Shown here: positions 26,941 to 35,947 of the stretch, piece after piece
How the letters are laid out: each line of letters opens with the position of its first letter
Position numbering within the stretch: position 1 is the first letter of the stretch
Assembly: GCA_963773765.1 (NCBI GenBank)
Contig: CAVZCC010000010.1
Location: 1 to 64,000 of the forward strand
Direction of reading: 5' to 3'
DNA: 64,000 nucleotides
Source of the DNA: CAVZCC01 sp963773765
GTDB lineage: Bacteria; Actinomycetota; Acidimicrobiia; Acidimicrobiales; Microtrichaceae
Made by a program: the position numbers and the translations under genes
Notes under the pieces: generated by a model
Databases searched by the model: none
Seen by the model: only the letters and a program-made list of their open reading frames with translations
Told to the model about the DNA's origin: nothing

Positions 26941-27930
26941 ATGACGACGCGCCGACCCCGGACCGTCCAGCTGGCCCGGACCGTCGTGCTGGTGTGGCTG
27001 GTGTCCCTGACGGTCGTCGCCTGCGCGGACGATCCGTCCGACCGATCACCGACTGCGGCGGCACCAACTGCAGCCGCGCCGACGCCGACCGACCCGACCG
27101 ACCGGGCGCCGGCGTGCGCCGAGCCGTCGCTGCCCACGACGGTCGCCTACCGCGACCTTGCCGGCGTCGATCCCGGCCTGGTCAGCCTGGACGTGCACGC
27201 CCCGGCCGATGCCTGCGACCTCCCCGTGTGGATCTGGGTCCACGGCGGTGGCTACCGCACCGGCGACAAGGCCAACCAGGTGGCGGACAAGGTCCGCCTG
27301 GCCCGGGAGCAGGGCTGGATCCTGGTCAGCGTCAACTACCGCCTGACCGACCCCGGGGAGCCGACCTCGGCCCGCTTCCCCGACCACTTCGACGACGTCG
27401 CCGCCGCCGTCGCCTGGGTCCACGGCTCCATCGCCCGCTACGGCGGCGACCCGGACCGGATCGCCCTGTTCGGCCACTCGGCCGGGGCGGACATCGTGTC
27501 CAACGTGGCCACGGTGCCGACCTACCTCCGGGCGCACGGGCTGGACCTGGACGCGCTGGCCTGCGCCGGACCGCTCGACACCGAGGGCTTCGACAAGGCC
27601 GGAGCCGGTGCGGCGGACCCCGACGGCGAACGGGACCAGTGGCAGGTGGCGCTCGGCAACAACCCCGACTATCTGGCGGCCACCTCCGCCACCCTGCAGG
27701 TCCGGCCCGGCATCGGCATCCCACCCATGATCGGCGTGGTCCGCGGCACACCCCGGCGTCGCCTCATCGAGGCCGCGTTCCTGGACACGGTGAGGGCCAC
27801 CGGGGTCGACGCCGTCGCCATCGAGGCCGGCACCCTCACCCACGGCCAGGTCAACAGCGGCATCGGCCGACCGGGGGACACGGTCATGACCGCTCCCGTC
27901 GTGGCCTTCCTCCGGGACTGCTTCGCCTGA
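26941..27930 (+). CDS. Alpha/beta-hydrolase (HSL/esterase-like) lipoprotein
   Basis: 329 residues from the ATG at 26941. A Tat- or Sec-like signal with RR ends at the lipobox LTVVAC (Cys about residue 28), followed by an Ala/Thr/Pro linker. The hydrolase core has the oxyanion motif HGGGY, nucleophile elbow GHSAG, and a likely catalytic His in LTHGQVN. It is a carboxylesterase-like enzyme held on the outer side of the membrane, with the substrate unknown. It begins 62 bp after the carotenoid oxygenase and could share its transcript. Confidence 0.8.
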   Translation: MTTRRPRTVQLARTVVLVWLVSLTVVACADDPSDRSPTAAAPTAAAPTPTDPTDRAPACAEPSLPTTVAYRDLAGVDPGLVSLDVHAPADACDLPVWIWVHGGGYRTGDKANQVADKVRLAREQGWILVSVNYRLTDPGEPTSARFPDHFDDVAAAVAWVHGSIARYGGDPDRIALFGHSAGADIVSNVATVPTYLRAHGLDLDALACAGPLDTEGFDKAGAGAADPDGERDQWQVALGNNPDYLAATSATLQVRPGIGIPPMIGVVRGTPRRRLIEAAFLDTVRATGVDAVAIEAGTLTHGQVNSGIGRPGDTVMTAPVVAFLRDCFA

Positions 27931-28004
27931 GTCCCTGGCCGGGCCCGACGGGCCGGGGCGGCACCGAAGCCGATGTGGGGACCACCGTTGGCATACTGAC
28001 GGCC

Positions 28005-28484
28005 ATGCCCACCGGTGACGCCGACGGCCCCAGCTCCCCCGACGGGCCCGTGCCTGCCGACCCCGGACCCGCCCACGAACACGCCCTCCGGGACCGGATC
28101 GTGGAGGCCGCCTACGAGGCGGAGCGCGAGACCGGCAGGCGGGAGGAGACCGAGGAGGAGCTCCGGCGCGGCGTCATCATCCGCCTGGCCCGCATGGTGG
28201 GCGGGTTCGTGCTGATCGGCGTGGGGATCTCGCTCCTGGTCCTGCCCGGGCCGGGGTGGGTCATGATCGTCATCGGGCTGTCACTCCTGCCCTTCGCATG
28301 GGCGGAACGCACCATCCGCGCCATCCGGCGGCGGGTCCCCGGCATCCCCGAGGACGGCGCCATCCCGGTGACCACGTGGATCCTCATGGGCGTGGTCATG
28401 GTGGGGGCCACGGCCATCGCCCTGTTGTTCGGCGACACCATCGGCACCTGGATCTCCGGCGCCTGGGAGGACCTCTGGTCCTGA
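28005..28484 (+). CDS. PGPGW-motif transmembrane protein
   Basis: 159 residues, ATG at 28005. A charged N-terminal region with EAAYEAERETGRREETEEEL is probably helical. Two membrane helices flank the signature LVLPGPGWVMIVIGL of the PGPGW family, and a third helix is near the C-terminus (TTWILMGVVMVGATAIALLF). The family is common in actinobacteria and has no known function. Confidence 0.8.
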   Translation: MPTGDADGPSSPDGPVPADPGPAHEHALRDRIVEAAYEAERETGRREETEEELRRGVIIRLARMVGGFVLIGVGISLLVLPGPGWVMIVIGLSLLPFAWAERTIRAIRRRVPGIPEDGAIPVTTWILMGVVMVGATAIALLFGDTIGTWISGAWEDLWS

Positions 28485-28509
28485 GGCCCCTCGGGGTCCG
28501 CCAGCCAGG

Positions 28510-30234
28510 TCACTTCACCGTGATGCGGGTGCACCCCAGCGCCGTGCCGGGTCCGCCCTGGGCGTCCAGCGCGTAGGCGCAGACGGTGCGCTCACCGGGA
28601 GGCACGTCCGCCTTCAGGTAGAGGAATCCGTGGCGGGTGCCGTAGCCGGGGTGGCGCTGCTCCACGCCGTCCCAGGGGAACGTGGCGTCCACCACCGTGG
28701 TGCCGACACCCTCCATGACCACCGCCACCTGCACCGGCGCCGTGGTGTCCGGGTCCAGCGCGTAGCCGAACAGGCCGAAGTTGCGGCGGTCGACCTTCCA
28801 CAGGAGCAGCTGGCCCACCGGCGCGTTGTTCGGCGGGGCCTGGGGCTGCGCCGGCGGGACGGTCGTGGTGGGGGGCGGCACGGTCGTGGGCGGCACGGTG
28901 GTCGTCGTGGTCGTGGTCGTCGTCGTCGTGGTCGCGGGGACGGTGACGGTGACGGCGGCGCTGGGCGGACCCGCGACCCCCGCCCGCCGGGGCGTGACCG
29001 TGACGGAGACCGAACCGGCCGGGGCGGCCCGGGTGACCCCCAGCGTGGCGCCGCCGACGGTGGTCGGGGCCGACCCCGTGACGCTCACCAGGTACTCGTC
29101 CGGCGGCACGCAGGACGGCGACGCCGTCCAGGAGACCGCCACGCTGCCCGGCGAGGGGACCACCGTGACCGACCCGACGGGCCGTGGCGGCTGGTTCACC
29201 CCCGCGTACCAGAGGTAGGGGCTGCGGGCCGTGTTCCAGTGCGTGCACAGGTACGAGCCCGCCACGGGATCGGTGTGGAAGTAGTCGTCGTTGTTGCAGT
29301 CGAACAGGCGCTCGTCGGTCGTCACGGCGCAGCCCGGCACGACCCCTGAGCCCGGTCCGTAACACATGGCGTCGTACTCGTCGTTGCAGTGGCCGTCGTT
29401 GGCGGCATGGGGGGCCGAGGACTGCACCGCGCCCAGCATGTGCATGAGCTCGTGGGCCGGCACCGAGTGCCCGCCGTTGGCGTCCCAGCACCGGCGGTCC
29501 ACCGCCGCGAAGGTGGCGTACGTCCCGGCCCCGTTGGTGGCGTTGAAGTTGTCCTGGCCGGGCCGGTCGTCGTCGCCCCAGAGCTCACCCAGGCCGCAGG
29601 TCGACGAGACGGGCGACTCCAGCTGGCCCTCGGTCCACACCAGGTACTTGCGGGACGGGTTCGACAGGCCCTTGGCGGCCAGCTCCGCGGTGAGCCCGTT
29701 GAAGGTGGCGGCGCCCGTGGCGCCGATCTGCACCTGCAGCAGCGAGGCCTGGCATCCGACGGCGCCGGAGTCGGTGACCCACCGGACACGGCGGACGCCA
29801 CCGGTGCGGGCCGCGGAGTCGCGGTAGTCGACATCCGCGTTGTTGATGGCCAGGCGGATCGCCGCCACCGCGTCGGGGTCGGGCGAGACGCCGGAGTAGG
29901 CGTAGACCGCCTGGACCCGTGGCCCGTCCGCACCGGTCCCGCCGCACACCGGCGCCAGGGTCTCCGCCGCCGTGGACGGCGCGCCGGCGGCGAGGTCCGC
30001 CCCGGCCCGCGCCGCGGGGCGGACCGGCGGGAGGGCGGTGGACACGACCGACGGGTCGGCCGGTCGGGGCTCGGACAACGGCGGCGCCACCGAGGCGGCA
30101 GGCGGGACGGGGACCGCAGCGGCCGGGGCAGCCGTGGCGGATGCCGGCGACAACGGTGACGACCAGGACAGCGCCACTGCCAGTGACACGACGCCGATCA
30201 GACCCCGGACGGGGAGTCGTCGGTGCTCCACCAT
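28510..30234 (-). CDS. Secreted zinc metalloprotease-like protein with FN3-like domain and Thr linker
   Basis: 574 residues from the ATG at 30234. A signal peptide (residues 1-35) is followed by an Ala/Pro-rich propeptide-like stretch. The catalytic region has HSVPAHELMHMLGAV: HExxH plus Gly as in metzincins, with a further His seven residues on (SSAPH), then the Met-turn YDAMCYG. Many Cys (GHCNDEYD, FDCNNDD) suggest disulfides. After about residue 370 come an FN3-like domain, a run of about 20 Thr with VPP, and a C-terminal beta domain (GQLLLWKVDRRNFGLFGY). Exported protease or lytic enzyme; the third zinc ligand is uncertain. Confidence 0.72.
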   Translation of the reverse strand: MVEHRRLPVRGLIGVVSLAVALSWSSPLSPASATAAPAAAVPVPPAASVAPPLSEPRPADPSVVSTALPPVRPAARAGADLAAGAPSTAAETLAPVCGGTGADGPRVQAVYAYSGVSPDPDAVAAIRLAINNADVDYRDSAARTGGVRRVRWVTDSGAVGCQASLLQVQIGATGAATFNGLTAELAAKGLSNPSRKYLVWTEGQLESPVSSTCGLGELWGDDDRPGQDNFNATNGAGTYATFAAVDRRCWDANGGHSVPAHELMHMLGAVQSSAPHAANDGHCNDEYDAMCYGPGSGVVPGCAVTTDERLFDCNNDDYFHTDPVAGSYLCTHWNTARSPYLWYAGVNQPPRPVGSVTVVPSPGSVAVSWTASPSCVPPDEYLVSVTGSAPTTVGGATLGVTRAAPAGSVSVTVTPRRAGVAGPPSAAVTVTVPATTTTTTTTTTTTVPPTTVPPPTTTVPPAQPQAPPNNAPVGQLLLWKVDRRNFGLFGYALDPDTTAPVQVAVVMEGVGTTVVDATFPWDGVEQRHPGYGTRHGFLYLKADVPPGERTVCAYALDAQGGPGTALGCTRITVK

Positions 30235-30358
30235 CGTTGGCCCTTCCGTGGTCGCCGATCCGTACAGGAACGTATCGCAGGCTCCGCGGAGGTGGAAGCA
30301 GGTGGATCTGCCCATGCCACGCGCCGGGCCCGGCCCGCCGCAACTAGCGTCCCGGCCC

Positions 30359-31366
30359 ATGACGCTGTTCCCGCCGGCCGTCCACCACACGCTCTCGGGC
30401 CGCAACGCCCCCGACGACGACACCACGGGCGACGGGCCCGTCCGCCTGGCGGTCCACGAGTTGGGCCAGGGCTCCGGCCGACCCGCGGTCGTCTTCTGCC
30501 ACGGCTTCCCGGAGCTGGCCTACTCCTGGCGGTACCAGCTCCCCGCCGTGGCCGACGCCGGGTTCCGGGCCATCGCGCCCGACCAGCGCGGCTACGGCGG
30601 GTCCAGCGCCCCGCAGGAGGTCACCGCCTACGGCATCGCCAACCTGTGCGGTGACCTGGCGGACCTGCTGGACGCCCTGGAGGTGGAGCAGGCCGTCTTC
30701 GTCGGCCACGACTGGGGTGGCTTCGTGAGCTGGGCCATGCCCGTGCTGTTCCCGGAGCGGTGCGCCGGGGCGGTGGGTGTGTGCACCCCGTACATGCCCC
30801 AGATCACCACCCCGGTGCTGCGGTCCATGTTCCCGGACCCGGAGAAGATGTACATGCTGTGGTTCCAGGAGCCGGGCGTGGCCGAGGCGGTCATGGACCG
30901 GCAGGCCGGGCAGATCTTCCGCAAGCTCATGCGGGGCGGGGTGGACCCCGCGGTGCTCATGGAGGAGCAGATGGCACGGCCCGACGGGCCCGACCTCAAC
31001 CCGTTCCGCCGGCTGGAGGAGCTTCCCGAACTGGGTGACCTGATCGTGTCCGCCGAGGAGCTGGAGGTGTTCGAGTCCACCTTCGCACGGACCGGGTTCC
31101 GGGGCGGGATCAACTGGTACCGCAACCTGGACGCCAACGCGGCGCGGTTCCCCCACATCGGCACCACGCCGCTGGACCTGCCGACGCTCCAGATCGGCGC
31201 GGAGTGGGACCCCGCCCTGTCCCCCGCCCTGGCCGCCGGCATGCCCCAGGTGTGCTCGGACCTGGAGATGGAGGTGGTGGCCCGGGCCGGCCACTGGGTG
31301 GAGGAGGAGGACCCCGAGGAGGTCAACGCCATCCTCGTGGACTGGCTGACCCGGCGCTTCACCTGA
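30359..31366 (+). CDS. Epoxide hydrolase-like alpha/beta-hydrolase
   Basis: 335 residues, ATG at 30359. The fold has the oxyanion HGFPE, DQRGYGGS, and the nucleophile Asp in GHDWGG. A lid domain is seen, with a Tyr in INWYRNLD that could protonate the epoxide. The catalytic His is in AGHWVEEEDPEEVN. This set matches the EphA-like hydrolases that open epoxides; haloalkane dehalogenase is less likely because the second halide-binding Trp pattern is absent. Probably cytosolic. Next on the strand is a peroxiredoxin 125 bp away. Confidence 0.87.
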   Translation: MTLFPPAVHHTLSGRNAPDDDTTGDGPVRLAVHELGQGSGRPAVVFCHGFPELAYSWRYQLPAVADAGFRAIAPDQRGYGGSSAPQEVTAYGIANLCGDLADLLDALEVEQAVFVGHDWGGFVSWAMPVLFPERCAGAVGVCTPYMPQITTPVLRSMFPDPEKMYMLWFQEPGVAEAVMDRQAGQIFRKLMRGGVDPAVLMEEQMARPDGPDLNPFRRLEELPELGDLIVSAEELEVFESTFARTGFRGGINWYRNLDANAARFPHIGTTPLDLPTLQIGAEWDPALSPALAAGMPQVCSDLEMEVVARAGHWVEEEDPEEVNAILVDWLTRRFT

Positions 31367-31491
31367 CCGCCCGCCGTGCACCGGCCCCGGGAAGCATCGC
31401 CGGTCGCCGGGTGTTGAGCACGCCGACCGGCAGGCGAGCCGGACGATCCACCGCACGACACAACCGCACGACCAACAAGGAGCAGACGACG

Positions 31492-31953
31492 ATGACCCTG
31501 AACGTGGGAGACACCGCCCCCGACTTCACCCTGAAGGACACCGACGGCAACGAGGTCACGCTGTCCTCGTTCCGGGGGACGCAGTCCGTGACCGTGGTGT
31601 TCATCCCGTTCGCCTTCTCGGGCATCTGCACCGGTGAGCTCTGCGGGATCCAGGACAACCTGGCCAGCTTCAACGACGCGTCCAACCAGGTGATCGCCAT
31701 CTCCTGCGACCGCAGCCAGTCGCTGAAGGCCTGGAAGGAGCAGGAGGGCTTCGACTTCCTGCTCCTGTCCGACGGGTGGCCCCACGGCGAGGTGGCCCGG
31801 GCCTACGACTGCTTCAACGAGACCGCCGGCTGCGCCGAGCGGCTCACCGTCGTGGTGGACAAGGACGGCACGGTCGCCGAGACGTTCCGCTCCGGCGGGA
31901 TCGGCGAAGGCCGGCCCCTGGACCAGTTCACCGCGGCACTCGGCGCCGTCTGA
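31492..31953 (+). CDS. Peroxiredoxin, AhpE-like
   Basis: 153 residues, ATG at 31492 after AAGGAG. The peroxidatic Cys is in AFSGICTGELC and the catalytic Thr/Arg frame is present (FIPFAFSG; AERLTVVVDKDGTV). This matches the 1-Cys AhpE group of actinobacteria, reduced by mycothiol/mycoredoxin or thioredoxin. A second Cys in the GELC position is found in many members and might act in resolution. A strong bidirectional hairpin follows. Confidence 0.9.
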   Translation: MTLNVGDTAPDFTLKDTDGNEVTLSSFRGTQSVTVVFIPFAFSGICTGELCGIQDNLASFNDASNQVIAISCDRSQSLKAWKEQEGFDFLLLSDGWPHGEVARAYDCFNETAGCAERLTVVVDKDGTVAETFRSGGIGEGRPLDQFTAALGAV

Positions 31954-31974
31954 CCCGACCCCCTCCGCCGAAGA

Positions 31975-32011
31975 GGGGTCCTCGCGGCCCTCTGAGGGCT
32001 GCGAGGACCCC
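31975..32011. terminator. Bidirectional transcription terminator
   Basis: GGGGTCCTCGC with GGCCCTC pairs with GGGC and TGCGAGGACCCC around TGA, giving a long, nearly perfect stem. It sits between the convergent peroxiredoxin and glycosyltransferase genes. It is the most convincing terminator in the window. Confidence 0.8.
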
Positions 32012-32032
32012 CATTCATCCGGGTGGGGCCGG

Positions 32033-33175
32033 TCAGGTCCGGTCGTCGGCCACCCGGGCCAGGAGCGACCGGAGCTGGTCGGTGCGCACGCTCCACGTGA
32101 ACCCGTCCGCGACCCGCGCCGCGGCCGCGGCTCCCATGGCCGCGGCCCGCTCCGGGTCGGCCAGGAGCGACCCGACGGCGTCGGTCACCGCAGCCAGGTC
32201 CTCGCCATCCACCAACACGCCGGTCGCAGGGTCCCCCACCGCGTCCGGCACACCGCCGATGTCGCCGGCCACCACCGGCACGCCCACCGCCTGGGCCTGG
32301 ATGACCACGATCCCGAACGCCTCGACCTCCAGGCCCAGGCGGCGCTCCCGGCACGGCAGCGCGAACACGTCGGCCGCGGCGAAGTGGGCCGGCAGCTCCT
32401 CCTCCGCCACCACGCCGGTGAACACCACGTGGGCCGCCACCCCCTCGGAGCGGGCCAGCGCCTCCAGCGCGTCCCGGTGGGGCCCGCCCCCCACGACCAG
32501 CAGCGCCGTGTCCGGCACGCGGCGCCGCAGCTCCGGCAGGGCCCGGATCAGCTGGTCCTGGCCCTTGCGGGCCACCAGCCGTGACACGCACACCACCAAC
32601 GGCCGGTCACCCAGTCCGTGGCGGGCCCGGATGGCGTCGCCGTCCACCCCGGCGTGGAACTCACGGTGGTCCACCGCCGGGGGCAACAGCTCATAGCGGG
32701 GCCCGTCGCCGAACGCGGGCTGCAGCAGGTCCCGGCACCAGTGCGACACGAACGTCACCGCCGAGGCACGGCGACCGATGGCCCGCAGCGGCAGGCCGCC
32801 CGCGGGCATGCGCACCGCAGAGACCTCCAGCCCGTGGGTGAAGGCCAGGTACGGCACCCCGGTGCGGCGGCGGATCTCCGGACCGAGCCAGCCCAGCGGC
32901 ACGGCCGCCCCGAACACCACGGCGTCGGCCCGCAGGTCACGCACCAGGGCGACGCTGCGGCGCAGCACGCCCGGTGTGGGCAGCAGGGTGGACGTGGGCT
33001 CCCGGACCACACGGAACGGCGCGGCCTGGTCCCAGGCCTGGGCGCCGTCGAAGGTCGAGCCGTACACGACGACTTCGTCACCGGCCCCGGCCATGCCGCG
33101 GGCCAACTGGTCCACGTAGTACTGGATGCCCCCCACCCGGGGCGGGAGGTCGTTGGTGATCACCAGGATGCGCAC
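32033..33175 (-). CDS. GT4 glycosyltransferase, PimB-like mannosyltransferase
   Basis: 380 residues from the ATG at 33175. GT-B fold with the N-terminal acceptor domain starting MRILVITNDLPPRVGGIQYY. The sugar-nucleotide half has VSRLVARKGQDQLI and the EX7E-type region LGLEVEAFGIVVIQAQAVG, like the PimB' signature that transfers the second mannose to phosphatidylinositol mannosides. The donor would be GDP-mannose. Membrane-peripheral on the cytoplasmic side. The exact acceptor is inferred from resemblance only. Confidence 0.8.
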   Translation of the reverse strand: MRILVITNDLPPRVGGIQYYVDQLARGMAGAGDEVVVYGSTFDGAQAWDQAAPFRVVREPTSTLLPTPGVLRRSVALVRDLRADAVVFGAAVPLGWLGPEIRRRTGVPYLAFTHGLEVSAVRMPAGGLPLRAIGRRASAVTFVSHWCRDLLQPAFGDGPRYELLPPAVDHREFHAGVDGDAIRARHGLGDRPLVVCVSRLVARKGQDQLIRALPELRRRVPDTALLVVGGGPHRDALEALARSEGVAAHVVFTGVVAEEELPAHFAAADVFALPCRERRLGLEVEAFGIVVIQAQAVGVPVVAGDIGGVPDAVGDPATGVLVDGEDLAAVTDAVGSLLADPERAAAMGAAAAARVADGFTWSVRTDQLRSLLARVADDRT

Positions 33176-33238
33176 GTGGACCTGCCCGGCCAGGACGACC
33201 GCTCACGCCTGCGCCGGCAGCACCGGCCGGGCCCCACC

Positions 33239-33928
33239 TCAGCGGATGGTGTCGCGGAAGAACGAGATGGTCTCGGCCCACGCCCGACCGGCCTGGGTCG
33301 CGTCGTAGACCTCGGGCCGGGCGTCGTTGAAGAAGGCGTGGCCGACGCCGGGGTGGATCTCCAGCTCGGCCTCCTTGCCGTGGGTCTCACGCAGCTCGGC
33401 CTCCAGCGCCCGGACCATCGTGGGGGCGAAGAAGTCGTCGTCCTCGGCGTAGTGACCGTGGACCGGGGCCCGCAGGCGCGAGTAGTCGGGGGCTGCGTTC
33501 TCCCACGGGATCAGGCCGTAGTAGGGCGCACAGGCCACGACGTCGTCCGGCTCGGCGCACGCCACGGCCAGGGCCAGGCCGCCGCCCATGCAGAACCCGA
33601 CCACGCCCACGCCCTCGGAGGTCACGGCGTCGGAGGACGTCAGGAAGCCGATGGCCCCCCGCAGGTCCTTGGCCGCCTGCTCCAGGTTGAGCGCCATCAT
33701 CAACTTGCCCGCCTCGTCCGGCTCCGTGGTGGAGGTCCCCCGGTACAGGTCCGGTGCCAGGGCGGAGAAGCCCTCCGACGCGAACCGGTCCACGACGTCC
33801 TTGATGTGGTCCACCAGACCCCACCACTCCTGGATGACCAGGACGCCGGGGCCGGAGCCCCCGGCCGCGGGTGCGAAGTACCCGGATCCGGATGTGCCGT
33901 TGGAAGGAAACTCGACCATCTGTCCCAT
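33239..33928 (-). CDS. Dienelactone hydrolase family protein
   Basis: 229 residues, ATG at 33928. Alpha/beta-hydrolase with the nucleophilic Cys in GVVGFCMGGGLAL, Asp in YAEDDDFF and His in GVGHAFFND, the Cys-Asp-His triad of dienelactone hydrolases, plus VLVIQEWWGL near the N-terminus. It hydrolyses dienelactone or similar esters and is probably cytosolic. It lies 63 bp upstream of the glycosyltransferase on the same strand. Confidence 0.9.
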   Translation of the reverse strand: MGQMVEFPSNGTSGSGYFAPAAGGSGPGVLVIQEWWGLVDHIKDVVDRFASEGFSALAPDLYRGTSTTEPDEAGKLMMALNLEQAAKDLRGAIGFLTSSDAVTSEGVGVVGFCMGGGLALAVACAEPDDVVACAPYYGLIPWENAAPDYSRLRAPVHGHYAEDDDFFAPTMVRALEAELRETHGKEAELEIHPGVGHAFFNDARPEVYDATQAGRAWAETISFFRDTIR

Positions 33929-33962
33929 GGGCGGTCACCGTACCCGTCGGCGTGGCCGGGCG

Positions 33963-34018
33963 GCAGCGTCAGGAGCCGCCGGCCAGGCGCGCAGCGTCAG
34001 TAGCCGCCGGCCAGGCGG
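33963..34018. repeat. 28-bp tandem duplication across the 3' end of the PPOX gene
   Basis: Two 28-bp units (33963-33990 and 33991-34018) differ at two bases. The unit at 33991-34018 holds the last codons and stop of the PPOX-family gene; the other is a downstream duplicate. It is the same type of event as the triplicated cysS end at 1689-1766. Confidence 0.75.
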
Positions 34019-34461
34019 CCGTGGTCCCAGCTGACGACGTTCTCCACGTCGATCACCACCGCGACCCGCTTGTTGGCCAGGCCGGCCGCGATGGCATCGG
34101 CGTCCTCCGGCTTGTCCACGGGGAAGTACCGGTCCACCACGGACCGGGCGCACTCCATGACCACGGCCGGGTCGTCGGACACGGTGGCGGTCCCCACCAG
34201 CTCCACGCCGCGGAGCTCCTCGTACTGCTCACCCTCCTCCATCAGGACGGTGATCTGCGGGTTGCGCAGCAGGTTCTTGACCTTCTGGGACTTGGCGTAG
34301 GTCTCGAACGCGGGCTTGCCGTCCACGAACCCGTACCACATGGCCACCAGGTGGATGCGGCCGTCGGGGCCGTGCGTGGCCACGTTCATGGTCTGGCGAC
34401 GGTGGAGGAACTCGTCGATCTCCTCGTCGGTCATGCGGATCAGGTCACGTCGCTTCGCCAT
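33997..34461 (-). CDS. PPOX/F420-dependent flavin-reductase-fold protein
   Basis: 154 residues, ATG at 34461. Split-barrel fold: TMNVATHGPDGRIHLVAMWYGF, ETYAKSQKVKNLLRNPQITVLME and VELVGTATV are the strands and phosphate contacts of the PPOX class. Actinobacterial members of this size often bind F420; that cofactor is inferred. It follows the eIF2B-like gene by 10 bp on the same strand. Confidence 0.82.
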   Translation of the reverse strand: MAKRRDLIRMTDEEIDEFLHRRQTMNVATHGPDGRIHLVAMWYGFVDGKPAFETYAKSQKVKNLLRNPQITVLMEEGEQYEELRGVELVGTATVSDDPAVVMECARSVVDRYFPVDKPEDADAIAAGLANKRVAVVIDVENVVSWDHGRLAGGY

Positions 34462-34471
34462 GGTGCACGGT

Positions 34472-35272
34472 CTAGCCGACCAGGCGGAACAGCTCCGGGG
34501 CGACCGGGCAGTCGGTGCGCCGGAGGCCATCGGCCACGTCCACCGGACCGTCCACGCCGGCCAGGCGGTCGACCAGGTCCAGGGTGAGCAGTTCCTCCGC
34601 GGCCACGAGCGGGTCCGTGGACCCCGACCACCGTCCGGCCAGGGCATCCCACATGCTCCGTGGCAGCAGGCGTCCGACACCGGCCACCAGCCACACCGGC
34701 ACCCCTGCGGTCCGGGCCACCGCGGCCGCGGCCACCGACCCCGCCGGCACCAGGGCAGCGTCGGGACCGACCGCGAGCGCGTCGAGCAGCACCAGGTCAG
34801 CGGCCAACACCGCGGCGCCCACCGACCGGGCCGGCACCTCGGTCGCGTCGGCGTCGGCACGGGCCAGGCGCCGCACCACGTCGTGGGCGTCGCCGTCGGT
34901 GTCCACCACCAACGACTCCACGTCCCCCCGCCGGGCCAGCGCGGCCAGGGACTGCTCGGGCCAGCCGATCACCACCACCGTCGCGCCGTCGGGCAGGGCG
35001 GCCACCAGGTGCCTGGCGGTGGGGTCGGACTCCATCTCCTCCACGGCGTCCCGGGCCTCCCGCAGGGGCTCGGGGGCACACAGGAGCCGGGCACACAGCC
35101 ACCACAGCGGGGCGCAGGTGAGCTGGCGGTCGATGATCCGCCGGCACGCCGCCACCAGGCCGGCCGGGTCGTCCCGGAACGCCCCGAGGGCCATCGCGGA
35201 CTCGCCGACGAGGACGTCCGCGGGGGCGCCCTGGGACCGGGCCACGTAGCGGAGGCGCTCGATGGGGTGCAC
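34472..35272 (-). CDS. Protein resembling eIF2B-alpha/NagB-RpiA fold, unknown role
   Basis: 266 residues from a GTG at 35272. An N-terminal helical region (residues 1-85) precedes a Rossmann-like half: VVVIGWPEQSLAALAR, then VLAADLVLLDALAVGPDAALVPAGSVAAAAVA and GVPVWLVAGVGRLLP. That order is seen in the C-terminal half of eIF2B-related proteins and methylthioribose-1-phosphate isomerases. The isomerase's catalytic Cys/Asp pair was not located, so the function is open. It is probably cotranscribed with the downstream PPOX gene (10-bp gap). Confidence 0.6.
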   Translation of the reverse strand: MHPIERLRYVARSQGAPADVLVGESAMALGAFRDDPAGLVAACRRIIDRQLTCAPLWWLCARLLCAPEPLREARDAVEEMESDPTARHLVAALPDGATVVVIGWPEQSLAALARRGDVESLVVDTDGDAHDVVRRLARADADATEVPARSVGAAVLAADLVLLDALAVGPDAALVPAGSVAAAAVARTAGVPVWLVAGVGRLLPRSMWDALAGRWSGSTDPLVAAEELLTLDLVDRLAGVDGPVDVADGLRRTDCPVAPELFRLVG

Positions 35273-35338
35273 GGGCCGAGTGTACGCACCGGCCCGGATC
35301 TGCCCCCGGCGCCACCGGCGCGCTACTTTTCCGCCCCG

Positions 35339-35824
35339 ATGGCATCGGTTCCTGCAGCTCTCGAACTCCACCCGCTCGGCGGCGAGCCCCGCACCATGGA
35401 GGAGCAGACGGCGCTCTTCCACCTGGTGGTGGTGGCGATCGACCCCTACACGTACGAGAGCTCCTGGATCCTGGAGACCGCGGGCCGGATCCTGGAGGAG
35501 TTCCTCGGTGCCGACTGCCGGGTGGCCTGGCTGGTCACCGCGGGCGAGGACGACGCCAGGGCGTTCCTCGGCCCCTGGGCGGACCGCATCCTCACCTTCT
35601 GCGACCCGGACCGGTCGGTGGTGTCGGCGCTCGGCATCGAGCGGATCCCGGCGCTGGTGCACATCGGCAACGACCTCTCCGTGATCGGCAGGGCCGAGGA
35701 CTGGGACCCGGCGGCCTGGAAGGCCATCACCGACAACCTGGGCCAGATGATGTCCTGGAGCCGGCCGACCTACCCCAAGCCCGGCGATCCGGTGGCCTTC
35801 GAGGGCTCCGCCGCGGTGGGCTGA
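35339..35824 (+). CDS. Thioredoxin-like fold protein without CxxC, unknown
   Basis: 161 residues, ATG at 35339, divergent from the eIF2B-like gene across 66 bp. LFHLVVVAIDPYTYESSWIL, LGADCRVAWLVTAGEDDARAFLG and GIERIPALVHIG with a cis-Pro look like thioredoxin-fold strands. The CxxC site is absent; the two Cys are isolated. No family is assigned. A 123-bp gap without a visible feature follows. Confidence 0.6.
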   Translation: MASVPAALELHPLGGEPRTMEEQTALFHLVVVAIDPYTYESSWILETAGRILEEFLGADCRVAWLVTAGEDDARAFLGPWADRILTFCDPDRSVVSALGIERIPALVHIGNDLSVIGRAEDWDPAAWKAITDNLGQMMSWSRPTYPKPGDPVAFEGSAAVG

Positions 35825-35947
35825 GCCCCACCTGCGGCCGGTCCGACCCGTCCCAGCCGTCCGGCCCGCTCCACGCCGACGACCGCCTCGAACTCCGACG
35901 CCGGCATCGGCCGCCCGAACAGGTCGCACCCAGGCCCGGGTTCCGGC

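Noticed and set aside
30359..31366. Haloalkane dehalogenase
   Set aside because: HGFPE, GHDWGG and the lid Tyr fit epoxide hydrolase better; the halide-binding Trp pair is not clear.
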